NCBI GenBank assembly: GCA_903883645.1
Contig: CAISBR010000004.1
Span: 1-64,000 of the forward strand
Source: an uncultured Myxococcales bacterium
Lineage (GTDB): Bacteria > Myxococcota_A > UBA9042
Length of the DNA stretch: 64,000 nt
Reading direction: 5' to 3'
In this document: positions 18,287 through 28,570 of the stretch, one piece after another
Position numbering within the stretch: the first letter of the stretch is position 1
Layout of the letters: each line of letters opens with the position of its first letter
Translations under genes and position numbers: made by a program
Notes under the pieces: generated by a model
Databases searched by the model: none
What the model saw: the letters and a program-made list of their open reading frames with translations, nothing else
Told to the model about the DNA's origin: nothing

Positions 18287-19424
18287 ATGGCTACTTTTTC
18301 TGACCTGCGGGCCTGCGCCAGCGTGATCGATGTGCGAATCGATGCGCTGCGCAGGAGTCTTTGACTGCGATGCCAAAGCCGCACGATTACATGAACTTGA
18401 AGCCCTAAGCGCCGAGGGCGACTTCTGGCTCGATGCCGACCGCGCCCAAAAGCTGATGAAAGAGCGTGGCGACATTGCCGCCGATTTGGGCAATGTGCTC
18501 GAGCCTGAAGCCGTGGTGCGCGATGTGCGCGACATGGCTGAACTGGCTGAGATGGAAGGCGAAAGCGGGTTAATCGACGACTTGCAGAGCCAGCTCGACG
18601 ACGTGAGCGCCCGCCTCGACGCGGTGGAATTCGCCCGCACCATGTCGGGACACACCGACAAATCGCCCGCAATTCTGCAAATCAACGCCGGCGCGGGCGG
18701 CACCGAAAGCGCCGATTGGGCGTGGATGCTGCTGCGCATGTACACGCGCTGGGGCGAAACCCATGGCATGAAGGTCGAATTGCTCGACGAAGTGCCCGGC
18801 GAAGAAGCGGGCGTGCGCAACGCCGTGATCCGCGTCGAGGGGCCGTTTGCCTTCGGCTGGCTCAAGGCCGAGAACGGCGTGCACCGCCTGGTGCGCATCA
18901 GCCCATTTGACGCCGCCAAACGCCGCCACACCAGCTTTTGCAGCGTATTCGTGGTGCCCGAAGAAGACGACGAGATCGACATCGAGATCAACGAATTGGA
19001 CTTGCGAGTCGATACGTTCCGAGCCTCGGGCGCAGGCGGCCAGCACGTGAACCGCACCGACTCGGCCATCCGCTTGACCCACATCCCCACGGGCATTGCG
19101 GTGGCGGTGCAAGCCGAGCGCAGCCAGCACAAGAACCGCAGCTTGGCCATGAAGATGCTGAAAGCGCGGCTGATTGATCTGGAACGCAAGAAGCGCAACG
19201 CCGTCAAAGACGAGATCGAGGCCGCCAAGCTGGGCATTAACTTTGGCAGTCAGATTCGCAGCTACGTGCTGCAGCCGTACCAGATGGTCAAAGACCACCG
19301 CACCGGGCATCAGACCAGCAACACTTCTGGCGTGCTCGACGGCGATTTGGGTGAGTTTATGAAGGCTTATCTGCTGGCGTCGGCTTCGGGTGCGCCGCTG
19401 GCCGTGCAAGTCGACGACGACTAA
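18287..19424 (+). CDS. prfB: Peptide chain release factor 2, expressed by programmed +1 frameshift (join 18287..18361, 18363..19424)
   Basis: Frame 0 MATFSDLRACASVIDVRIDALRRSL-TGA; slippery CTT-TGA at 18359-18364 preceded by AGGAG; +1 frame continues DCDAKAARLHELEALSAEGDFW...; NAGAGGTESADWAWML and RASGAGGQHVNRTDSAIRL motifs. Confidence 0.94.
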
Positions 19425-19457
19425 CTTCGCGACCCTGGGCAAGAAACCAACTGGGCT

Positions 19458-19516
19458 AAAAAACCGAAAGCCCGGAACGCGGTCCTACTCCAAAGAGTAA
19501 GGCGCGCCCGGGCTTA
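19458..19516 (-). terminator. Rho-independent-like terminator downstream of the tRNA pair (minus strand)
   Basis: Minus strand reads AAGCCCGG ... CCGGGCTTTCGGTTTTTT: inverted repeat (aagcccgg at about 19468-19475 / ccgggctt 19508-19515) followed by a T run. Confidence 0.65.
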
Positions 19517-19521
19517 CGGTA

Positions 19522-19597
19522 TGGCGTCCCCAGCGGGAATCGAACCCGCGTTATCGGCGTGAAAGGCCGGTGTCCTAGGCCGCTAGACGATGGGGAC
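19522..19597 (-). tRNA. tRNA-Glu (anticodon TTC), CCA encoded
   Basis: Minus strand GTCCCCATCGTCTAGCGGCCTAGGACACCGGCCTTTCACGCCGATAACGCGGGTTCGATTCCCGCTGGGGACGCCA; cloverleaf by eye. Confidence 0.95.
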
Positions 19598-19598
19598 G

Positions 19599-19674
19599 TG
19601 GTGAGCCGGGAGGGGATCGAACCCTCGACCAACAGATTAAAAGTCTGCTGCTCTACCGACTGAGCTACCGGCTC
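19599..19674 (-). tRNA. tRNA-Lys (anticodon TTT), CCA encoded
   Basis: Minus strand GAGCCGGTAGCTCAGTCGGTAGAGCAGCAGACTTTTAATCTGTTGGTCGAGGGTTCGATCCCCTCCCGGCTCACCA. Confidence 0.95.
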
Positions 19675-19700
19675 GGTAGGTCGGCGAATCCGGAGACACT

Positions 19701-19752
19701 CTTGAGAAGTGTCCTTGAGAAGTGTCCTTGAGAAGTGTCCTTGAGAGGTGTC
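19701..19752. repeat. Four tandem copies of a 13-bp unit cttgagaagtgtc
   Basis: cttgagaagtgtc x3 then cttgagaggtgtc; flanking gacact at 19695 is complementary to agtgtc. Confidence 0.95.
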
Positions 19753-19930
19753 ACGTTGCGGTGGCCTAAGTCCGCGTGCCCGCGCAGGGCCGGCGAAGTT
19801 TAGAGACGATTGCCGGCAGCGTCAAGGGGGCTCGCTGGCAACGTCGCGTTCTGTAGTTGACAGCGCGCAGCAATGACCGCACATTGCGCGACGTTCCAGC
19901 CCGTCGCTGGCCCACTACCGCAGCGAGCCG

Positions 19931-21739
19931 ATGAAGGCCAACCACATCCGAAATTTTAGCATTATCGCCCACATCGACCACGGCAAGTCGACGCTGGCGG
20001 ACCGCATCCTCGAGCTGACTGGCGCCGTAGAAAAGCGCGATATGCAAGAGCAGTACCTCGATTCGATGGATATCGAGCGCGAGCGCGGCATTACCATCAA
20101 GTCGCAGGCCGTGCGGCTGCACTATGTGGCCAAAGACGGCATCGACTACATGCTGCACCTGATCGACACGCCCGGACATGTGGATTTTCATTACGAAGTC
20201 TCGCGTTCGCTGGCGGCGTGCGAGGGTGCGCTGCTGGTGGTCGATGCGTCGCAAGGGGTCGAAGCGCAGACACTGGCCAATGTGTACCTGGCGCTCGATC
20301 AAGGGCTCGAATTGGTGCCCGTGATCAACAAGATCGACCTGCCCGCGGCCCGGCCCGACGAGGTGGTGCGCGAGATCGAAGAGGGTATCGGCATCGACGC
20401 CTCGGGCGCGGTGTTCGCTTCGGGCAAGACCGGCCTGGGTATTGTAGAGCTGCTCGAAGCGGTGATTGCCCACGTGCCGCCGCCCGAAGGTGACCCCGAA
20501 GCCCCGCTTCGCGCAATGGTTTTTGACAGCCAGTACGACAACTACCGCGGCGTGTTGGTGCAGGTTCGCATCATCGATGGCAGCGTGAAGAAGGGCGATC
20601 GCGTCTACTTCATGGAGTCGGGCAGCGAGTACGAGGTGCTCGAAGTCCGCATTCGCACTCCCAAAGATGTGATCGTCGATCAGCTGAGCTTTGGCGAGTC
20701 GGGCGTGCTGGTCTGCGGCATCAAGACCGTGCGCGATGTGCAAGTCGGCGAAACAATTACGGGGGCCAAGCGCCGCGCCGAGCACGCGCTCAAGGGCTTC
20801 AAGAAAATTCAGCAGATGGTGTTCTCGGGCATCTTCCCGGTGGAATCGCACGATTACGAAAAGCTGCGCGACGCCATCGAAAAACTGGCGCTCAACGACT
20901 CGGCGTTTTCGTGGGAGCCCGAGACTAGCTCCGCGCTCGGCTTCGGTTTTCGCTGTGGTTTCTTAGGCATGCTGCACATGGAGGTGTTCCAAGAGCGGCT
21001 CGAGCGCGAGTTCGACGTCGACCTGATCACCACGGCGCCCAGTGTCGTGTATCATGTCTACAAGAACGACAAGACCATGCTCGAAATCAGCAATCCCGGC
21101 GATCTGCCGCCCACGGGCGACATTGACCGCATCGAGGAGCCGATCGTGCGGGCGACGATCCACACGCCGACCGACCACATTGGGCCGATCGTCAAGCTGT
21201 GCACCGATCGCCGCGGTCACCAAAAAGACATGCGCTACATCTCGCAAACCCGCGTCATGCTCGAGTACGAGATTCCGCTGGCCGAGATCGTGTTCGACTT
21301 TTTTGACAAGCTGAAAACAGCGACGCGCGGCTACGCGAGCTTAGATTATGAATTCAAGATGTTCCGTGCCGACGACCTGGTGCGACTCGACGTTTTGCTC
21401 CACAGCGACATCGTTGACGCCCTGAGCGTGATCGTCCACCGCGAAAAATCGTACGAAAAGGGCAAGGCCCTGGTGCATCGCCTGCGCAAAGTGATTCCGC
21501 GTCAGCAGTTCGACGTGGCGATCCAGGCGGCGGTGGGTGCTCGCATCATCTCGCGCGAGACCGTCAAGGCTATGCGCAAAGATGTGACGGCCAAGTGCTA
21601 TGGCGGCGATATCTCGCGGAAACGCAAGCTTTTAGAGCGGCAGAAAGAGGGCAAGAAGCGCATGAAGATGGTCGGCACGGTCGATGTGCCGCAAGAGGCG
21701 TTCTTGGCCGTACTGTCGAGCGACGACGATGACGATTAG
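19931..21739 (+). CDS. lepA: Elongation factor 4 (LepA)
   Basis: [75 protein letters not shown]. Confidence 0.97.
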   Translation: MKANHIRNFSIIAHIDHGKSTLADRILELTGAVEKRDMQEQYLDSMDIERERGITIKSQAVRLHYVAKDGIDYMLHLIDTPGHVDFHYEVSRSLAACEGALLVVDASQGVEAQTLANVYLALDQGLELVPVINKIDLPAARPDEVVREIEEGIGIDASGAVFASGKTGLGIVELLEAVIAHVPPPEGDPEAPLRAMVFDSQYDNYRGVLVQVRIIDGSVKKGDRVYFMESGSEYEVLEVRIRTPKDVIVDQLSFGESGVLVCGIKTVRDVQVGETITGAKRRAEHALKGFKKIQQMVFSGIFPVESHDYEKLRDAIEKLALNDSAFSWEPETSSALGFGFRCGFLGMLHMEVFQERLEREFDVDLITTAPSVVYHVYKNDKTMLEISNPGDLPPTGDIDRIEEPIVRATIHTPTDHIGPIVKLCTDRRGHQKDMRYISQTRVMLEYEIPLAEIVFDFFDKLKTATRGYASLDYEFKMFRADDLVRLDVLLHSDIVDALSVIVHREKSYEKGKALVHRLRKVIPRQQFDVAIQAAVGARIISRETVKAMRKDVTAKCYGGDISRKRKLLERQKEGKKRMKMVGTVDVPQEAFLAVLSSDDDDD

Positions 21740-21757
21740 GTTGTAACCAACTGAATC

Positions 21758-22564
21758 TTACGACTTTTTTCGCGTGCGTTTGACCGGTTTGCCATCGTCG
21801 TCGTCATCGCCGCCTGGCTTGACCGCCTGCTTGTATGCCTGCGCCGAGGCGGCCAGCGCCTGGTCGTAGCCCAGAGCACCGTAGCCCGGACCAGCACGCA
21901 ACAGGGCCACGCCCGCCCAATCTGCCTGACCAATCGCGGTCTTAAGCGAGGGATCGCCAGCAATCACCGCCGTCACCGCATCGAGTTGTGCCGTCGCATT
22001 GCCATCGAGCGCCTGCTTCATCGCCTCGGCCGACGGATAACCCGCTGCCACGGCCTCGCTACCGCTCACTTGCCCAAGGCCCATCCGCAACGAGCGATGC
22101 GCCGCCTCGCCGTCGAGCGCTTTGGCCTGGTCGAAGACGCGCTGCTCAGCCTGCTGGTCGCGGTGGGTCGCCGCCAGCCAGCGCCCCGTTTCGCGAAAAA
22201 AAGCATAGGGTTCAAAGCGAATGGCCAGAGTCTCGTTACCGGCGAGCTTGGGCACGTACTGGCCCTCGGTCAGCACCACCGCCGCCAGATTCTCGCCCGG
22301 CACACCCAACTTGCCCGCCGACTGCTGCAGTTGTTCGCCATGTTGCGCCGCCAGGGTGAGGGCCGCCTGATGCAGCTCGCTGGCTGGCCCCGTAGGAGTT
22401 ACCGCAGGTTGCGACCCCGAGGTGCCCGGCGAACGCGCTGCAGCGGCCCCCTGGTAGCGATGGCCAGCGGCACTATCGGTCGCACCACGGCCAACCGCAA
22501 CCGTCTTGCCCGAGCTTGGCGCGGGTCGCGTGGTCTGCTGCTGCTTGGGCGCGTCGTGCTTCAT
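21758..22564 (-). CDS. N-acetylmuramidase-like domain protein
   Basis: RFEPYAFFRETGRW...RSLRMGLGQVSGSEAVAAGYPSAEAMKQAL...WAGVALLRAGPGYGALGYDQALAASAQAYK resembles the PF11860 muramidase family pattern. Confidence 0.65.
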   Translation of the reverse strand: MKHDAPKQQQTTRPAPSSGKTVAVGRGATDSAAGHRYQGAAAARSPGTSGSQPAVTPTGPASELHQAALTLAAQHGEQLQQSAGKLGVPGENLAAVVLTEGQYVPKLAGNETLAIRFEPYAFFRETGRWLAATHRDQQAEQRVFDQAKALDGEAAHRSLRMGLGQVSGSEAVAAGYPSAEAMKQALDGNATAQLDAVTAVIAGDPSLKTAIGQADWAGVALLRAGPGYGALGYDQALAASAQAYKQAVKPGGDDDDDGKPVKRTRKKS

Positions 22565-22701
22565 GATCACCGCGGCATGGCCGTTGAACTGTTTTGCCAC
22601 GGCTCGGCCGCATTCGCAAACCTTTGGGCGCAAAGCCGACCGCAAGGGCTCACAGTTTGACCTTTTGCGCCCGGTCGGTGTCCAATCGGCAGGAGCGTTC
22701 C

Positions 22702-23340
22702 ATGTCGGTGTCGTCCAATTCCCTTGCTCATCTTCCGTTGCCGCAGGTACCTATGGCCGCCGCGCACGATGATCCCCAGCAAGATGACAATCGACTGCTG
22801 CAGCAAGTGGTGCAAGGCGACCGCCAAGCGTTTGCCGTGCTGGTTCGCCGCCATCAGCGCACGGTTTTTCATGTGGCCTGGCGCTATGTCGGCGACGACG
22901 AAGATGCCCGCGATGTGACCCAAGCCGCGTTTGTGCGCGCCTGGCAAAATTGCGCAAGTTTTCGCGGCGACTCCAGTTTTCGCACTTGGCTCGTGCAGAT
23001 TGCCATCAATTTGGCGTTGAATTTCCGCCGTGATCGCAGTCGGCGCCGCCAAGAGCCCCTGGGCGACGAGCAGACCACCCTGCCCGACCCGCACACCCAG
23101 CACCCAACCGACCGTATTGCCCACGCCGAGACGGCGGAACAGCTGCGGCAAGCGGTCGAGGCCCTGCCACCCAAGCAGCGGATGGTGGTCGAGCTGCGCG
23201 TGCATGAGGGCCTTTCGTTTAAAGAAGTAGCCGACATCGCCGAGTGCAGCGAAGACGCGGCCAAAGCCAATTTTCACTACGCGCTGAAGCGTTTGCGCAG
23301 CTTGCTCGCGCCGGTGCCCCAGGCCAAGGCCGAGCGCTAG
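22702..23340 (+). CDS. ECF-family RNA polymerase sigma factor
   Basis: DRQAFAVLVRRHQRTVFHVAWRYVGDDEDARDVTQAAFVRAWQN (sigma2), RTWLVQIAINLALNFRRDRSRR, LPPKQRMVVELRVHEGLSFKEVADI (sigma4); aggag upstream. Confidence 0.92.
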   Translation: MSVSSNSLAHLPLPQVPMAAAHDDPQQDDNRLLQQVVQGDRQAFAVLVRRHQRTVFHVAWRYVGDDEDARDVTQAAFVRAWQNCASFRGDSSFRTWLVQIAINLALNFRRDRSRRRQEPLGDEQTTLPDPHTQHPTDRIAHAETAEQLRQAVEALPPKQRMVVELRVHEGLSFKEVADIAECSEDAAKANFHYALKRLRSLLAPVPQAKAER

Positions 23341-23367
23341 CCGCAGGCGATGCCACAGGAGGATACG

Positions 23368-24015
23368 ATGCAACCCCATGATCCCCAAAATGATCCCTTA
23401 AGGCAAAGGCCTGCGCCACGCTTTGAGGTGATCGCCGGCGGCAAGCCAGATCGCTGTCAAGAGCTCGCGGAGGAGTTGGCGCTGTGGACCGACGATGCGC
23501 TCGACGACGAGCAGGCCCAGCAAGTAGCTGATCACGTTCGTGTTTGCCGCGCTTGTGCCAGCGAGGCCCGGGCTTTGCGCGAGACGCTGGCTCTGCTGCG
23601 CGATGCCGATGAGCGCAGTCGCCCAGCGCGGACCCCCGGGTTTTGGAGTGCACTGGAAACGTCGGTGCTTACCGAGGTCGATCGACAGCCGCAGGCGACG
23701 CCTTGGTGGCAACGCTCGGCGTGGCGCTTTGGGCTCGCGACGGCCCTGGCAGCCGTGGTACTGGGTGCAGTGGCGGTGCCGATGGCGCATTGGTTGGCCC
23801 AAGCTCCGGCAGAGGCCGCGGCGACGGGCGACGCGGTGGCAGTGTTTGGCACGGCCAGCGAGGCCGTTACTGAAGATCGCAATTTTGTAAATGATCTGGC
23901 TGCGACGGACGATGACCCGCTGGGCACAGTCGATGAACTCGACGACCTCGACGATGTAGACCTGGACGCCTTGGGCACTGCCATGGACGACCCGAATAAC
24001 GGACATGGAGCCTAA
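23368..24015 (+). CDS. Anti-sigma factor with putative zinc-finger domain and one TM
   Basis: CQELAEELALWTDDALDDEQAQQVADHVRVCRACASEARAL (H-x3-C-x2-C-like), TM LATALAAVVLGAVAVPMAHWL; directly downstream of ECF sigma. Confidence 0.8.
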   Translation: MQPHDPQNDPLRQRPAPRFEVIAGGKPDRCQELAEELALWTDDALDDEQAQQVADHVRVCRACASEARALRETLALLRDADERSRPARTPGFWSALETSVLTEVDRQPQATPWWQRSAWRFGLATALAAVVLGAVAVPMAHWLAQAPAEAAATGDAVAVFGTASEAVTEDRNFVNDLAATDDDPLGTVDELDDLDDVDLDALGTAMDDPNNGHGA

Positions 24016-24661
24016 GGTGATGCTTGTACGCCCCTTTCGCCGGCACTGGGCGGCCTTGAATGCCGCGGTGACCGTAGCCGTGCTGGGCCTAGCGACCTCG
24101 CCTGTGCTGGCCGAGGATGCCCTGCCGCCCCGCCCCGCCGCCAGCACGACGGCTGCGCCCGCGCCCCTGCCGCCGCAACTTGGCAAGCCGCCCACCGCCA
24201 AGCCGGCCAAGCCGCCCAGCAAGGTCGATCCCAAACAGCGCGAGGCGGCGAAACAGAAATTGCTGCAAAGCATCCGCGCCATGCGGGCCAAAGAATTGGG
24301 CGACGTGCTGAACCCCGATACCGCGGCGGTGGCCAAGGTGGTCGAGCTGTCGTCGGGTTTTGAAGATCAGCTGGTGGCGGCCCGCCAAGATCTCAGGCAA
24401 AAGCGCAGCGCTATCGATATCTTGCTAGCCCAACCCAAGCCAGATGACCCGGCACTCAACCGAGCGGTCGACGCCCTGATGGCCCAGCGCAGAAAGCTAG
24501 AAGACATCGAGGCCGAGCGCACCGCGGCATTACGCAAGGTGCTGACGCCAAATCAGTTTGCCCGTGTGGTAGTGGCGTGGCCGCGCATCAATCGGCGCAT
24601 TCAAGAGCAGCTGTATCGGGCGCTGCTGTCGGCGAAGCAGGGCGCGGTCGACGTCGAGTAA
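24005..24661 (+). CDS. Periplasmic Spy/CpxP/ZraP-like helical protein
   Basis: Signal peptide; helical LLAQPKPDDPALNRAVDALMAQRRKLEDIEAERTAALRKVLTPNQFARVV typical of Spy-like LTxxQ pattern; overlaps anti-sigma gene. Confidence 0.65.
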   Translation: MEPKVMLVRPFRRHWAALNAAVTVAVLGLATSPVLAEDALPPRPAASTTAAPAPLPPQLGKPPTAKPAKPPSKVDPKQREAAKQKLLQSIRAMRAKELGDVLNPDTAAVAKVVELSSGFEDQLVAARQDLRQKRSAIDILLAQPKPDDPALNRAVDALMAQRRKLEDIEAERTAALRKVLTPNQFARVVVAWPRINRRIQEQLYRALLSAKQGAVDVE

Positions 24662-24691
24662 ACCGGCAGACGCCAACAGGCGAAATTGCGG

Positions 24692-25945
<1,254 letters not shown>

Positions 25946-26074
25946 GGTGACCTCCGGGGCCGGCATTGTCGGTCAAGTGCGGCGACCTGCAAAGGGCACA
26001 TGCGCGTGCGCGGTTGACAACGTAGCCACAGTTCGAAAAAACGCAGCTGCGGGCCGCTCCCGCTTGAGCGCGCA

Positions 26075-26629
26075 ATGCCCCTGCCCTGGATGGAACACAG
26101 TCGCACGCAGATAGCCGAAACCCGTGTTTTTACAGTGTGGTCGACCCAGCGCGCGTCGCCGCGTACGGGCGCGGTCCACACGTTTGGCCTGATCGACTGC
26201 CCCGATTGGGTCAATGTGGTGCCGCTGACGGATACCGGCGAGCTGGTGATGATCGAGCAATTTCGCCATGGCATTTCTGCAGTTACACTAGAAGTGCCGG
26301 GCGGCATGGTCGACCCGGGCGAGTCGCCGCTCGAGGCCGCCCGCCGCGAGCTGCTCGAAGAAACGGGATATGCCTGTCGCGAGATCCGCCCACTGGGCGC
26401 GGTGCATCCCAATCCGGCCCTGCAACCCAATCGCTGCCACTCGTTCGTGGCACTGGGCTGCCACAAAGTGTGCGAGCCGCATTTCGATTCGACGGAAGAC
26501 TGTCGCCTAAAGGTGGTGCAAGCCGATCAGGCCGGCGCGTTGGTGGGCGATGGCTCCATTACGCATGCGCTGGTGATCACGGCGTTTTCGTATGCTTGGT
26601 TGCAGGGTTACCTACCTATCAAGCCCTAG
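26075..26629 (+). CDS. NUDIX hydrolase (ADP-ribose pyrophosphatase-like)
   Basis: Nudix box GGMVDPGESPLEAARRELLEETGY. Confidence 0.9.
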   Translation: MPLPWMEHSRTQIAETRVFTVWSTQRASPRTGAVHTFGLIDCPDWVNVVPLTDTGELVMIEQFRHGISAVTLEVPGGMVDPGESPLEAARRELLEETGYACREIRPLGAVHPNPALQPNRCHSFVALGCHKVCEPHFDSTEDCRLKVVQADQAGALVGDGSITHALVITAFSYAWLQGYLPIKP

Positions 26630-26980
26630 CTAACCCTCGTCGCGCGCCATCGCCGCGATCAAGCGCTTGCGCTGGTCTGGAAACAGGTGCTTGAAGCGGA
26701 TTGCCCAGGCCAATTCGCTCGCGGGCGACGGCCCCATCACTTCGCCAAGTGCGCGGACGGGTTCACCTTCGTCGACATCGAGGTCGAGCCACACATAGCG
26801 CCCCAGCACCGCCGACGGCGGCTCGGCCAGGCTTACACCTTGCAGATCAAAGTGCTGGGCGGTGGCCACACAATCGGGCTCGTCCTGGGCACGCCGGCGA
26901 TGCAGCCCCACACGGTAGGCGTGCGGCGCGCGCTGCTCCGGGGCACGGCGAGAGGCGACGGAAGTGGTCTCGGTCTGCAT
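26630..26980 (-). CDS. PilZ-like domain protein (divergent)
   Basis: Basic N-terminus RVGLHRRR, beta-rich body, ELAWAIRFKHLFPDQRKRLIAAM C-terminal pattern as in PilZ proteins. Confidence 0.5.
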   Translation of the reverse strand: MQTETTSVASRRAPEQRAPHAYRVGLHRRRAQDEPDCVATAQHFDLQGVSLAEPPSAVLGRYVWLDLDVDEGEPVRALGEVMGPSPASELAWAIRFKHLFPDQRKRLIAAMARDEG

Positions 26981-27065
26981 GGGGCCCTAGACTGCCAACT
27001 GCGGCAGACTGCGATAGTGGCCCAGCCTCGTGCGCCGTCAAAAAATGCGCACGCTCGACCGCCGG

Positions 27066-28160
27066 CTAGTGGGCGCGGGCCTTGACGATCTCATCGTATT
27101 CAGCCGTATACATGCCCAGATTATTGCGTACAATCTGCAGGTTTTGCGTGTTCGCCGGCCTACCGTGCACATCGTCGAGGCGCTGCATCTGCCGCTCGAC
27201 CTCGCTCAGCCGGTCGATAATGCCGCACAACCGATCGAGATCACGGGTAGCGCGCGTCTTGCCCGCAAAGTGCTCGCCGTAGGACTCAAACTCCGCGTTC
27301 GCCGCGGTCGCCAGGTCGCTCTCGAGCGAGGCCGCACTCGCCTTTTGCCGCTCCGCACGAATCGCCGTCAGCTCGCTTTGCCACGCCACAAGCCGCGACT
27401 CGACAATACCGAGGTTCTGGTCATTGCTCGCATCGGCCAAGCCCTGCTTCTTCAGCGCCACCATCTTGTCGCGCACGGTCTGCAGCGCACCGGTCAGCCG
27501 CACCAGCAGCTCGGGGCGCCGCGACACCCGCGGCTGATTGGCAAAGCAGCGCGTGTACTGAGCAAACAGGTTATTGGCCGTGCCGCCCAGCGCCGAAGCC
27601 TGGTCATCCGGCGCACCGTCGCTCTGGGCCTTTGCGACCTCTTGCCGCTCTTTGGTGAACTGGTCGATACGGCCGTCGATCACCGCCAGGTCGCTGCGCG
27701 CACCCTCGAGGTCGGGCCGCTGCGCCACCAAGGCCGCCATCGCCGCGCGAATCGTCTTGAGTTCATCGAGCATGTCGCCCAGCAGCGTGCCGTCGCGACT
27801 CGTGCGACTCTGCCCCGCAAAGTGGCGAGCATACACATGAAACACTTGGTTGGCCCGCGACCCCAGCTTGCCCGCTTCGGTCGCTTGCGGCCCCTGGCGC
27901 TTGGCTTGGTCGATCAGCGTGCGTTCGCTGCGGTACAGCTCGAGCTGCCGTTCGGACTGCGCCACCACCTCGTCGCGTTCTGCCGATTCGCCTTTGGCAC
28001 TGCGCAGTTGCCCGGCAAGGTCTTGGCACGAAGCGATCAGGTCGTCGAGCAGGTCAAGGCTGCGCGTCGCCCGCGCGTGACCGGCAAAATTCGCCGCGTA
28101 GCGCTGATCGATCTGTTCAAGTTGCTTCTTGATCTTAGTAGCTTGCGTGTCTTGCGTCAT
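27066..28160 (-). CDS. Cytosolic helical/coiled-coil protein with four internal repeats
   Basis: Repeated signature F-A-G/N-x-x-R-x-[ST]-R: NFAGHARATRSLDLLDDLI, HFAGQSRTSRDGTLLGDML, CFANQPRVSRRPELLVRLT, HFAGKTRATRDLDRLCGII. Confidence 0.65.
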   Translation of the reverse strand: MTQDTQATKIKKQLEQIDQRYAANFAGHARATRSLDLLDDLIASCQDLAGQLRSAKGESAERDEVVAQSERQLELYRSERTLIDQAKRQGPQATEAGKLGSRANQVFHVYARHFAGQSRTSRDGTLLGDMLDELKTIRAAMAALVAQRPDLEGARSDLAVIDGRIDQFTKERQEVAKAQSDGAPDDQASALGGTANNLFAQYTRCFANQPRVSRRPELLVRLTGALQTVRDKMVALKKQGLADASNDQNLGIVESRLVAWQSELTAIRAERQKASAASLESDLATAANAEFESYGEHFAGKTRATRDLDRLCGIIDRLSEVERQMQRLDDVHGRPANTQNLQIVRNNLGMYTAEYDEIVKARAH

Positions 28161-28244
28161 CAGGCGCTGGGTTCCATACGCCGCGTTAGGCGGCAGGCTC
28201 CACAGCAAAGCACGCCACTTCGGCCGCGCAAGGCACGGCTTCGG

Positions 28245-28511
28245 CTATTGCGGGTCGTCGCGCAATTCTTCGGTGTCTTGCACCTTGGCATCGCCGTACT
28301 CGGCAATCAGGGCCTCGGCGCGATCGGCGTCGTCCAGCGGCACCACCACCCCCGTGCCGTGGGCAAACGCCAGCGCCGGGTCCAGGCCGCCCAGGTCATC
28401 TTCGTCGATAAGCTGTGCGTCGATGCCGTTGCCGCGAAGCCACTGCAAAATCGGCTCGGCGTCCATCGGGTTGTCTGCGTAGAAGACCTTGCGTTCGTCG
28501 GAGAATACCAT
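28245..28511 (-). CDS. Small DUF2007-like putative signal-transducing protein
   Basis: MVFSDERKVFYADNPMDAEPILQWLRGNGIDAQLIDEDD...VVVPLDDADRAEALIAEY. Confidence 0.55.
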   Translation of the reverse strand: MVFSDERKVFYADNPMDAEPILQWLRGNGIDAQLIDEDDLGGLDPALAFAHGTGVVVPLDDADRAEALIAEYGDAKVQDTEELRDDPQ

Positions 28512-28570
28512 GATCGCCCTCCACTTTCGCTGCCTAGACTCAAGGTAGGTCGGCGCGGGCCAGCGGCAAG

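Noticed and set aside
18330-18362. ORF-track start of prfB at 18330 (MCESMRCAGV...)
   Set aside because: The CTT-TGA frameshift with the upstream frame-0 MATFSDLRAC... explains the true N-terminus.
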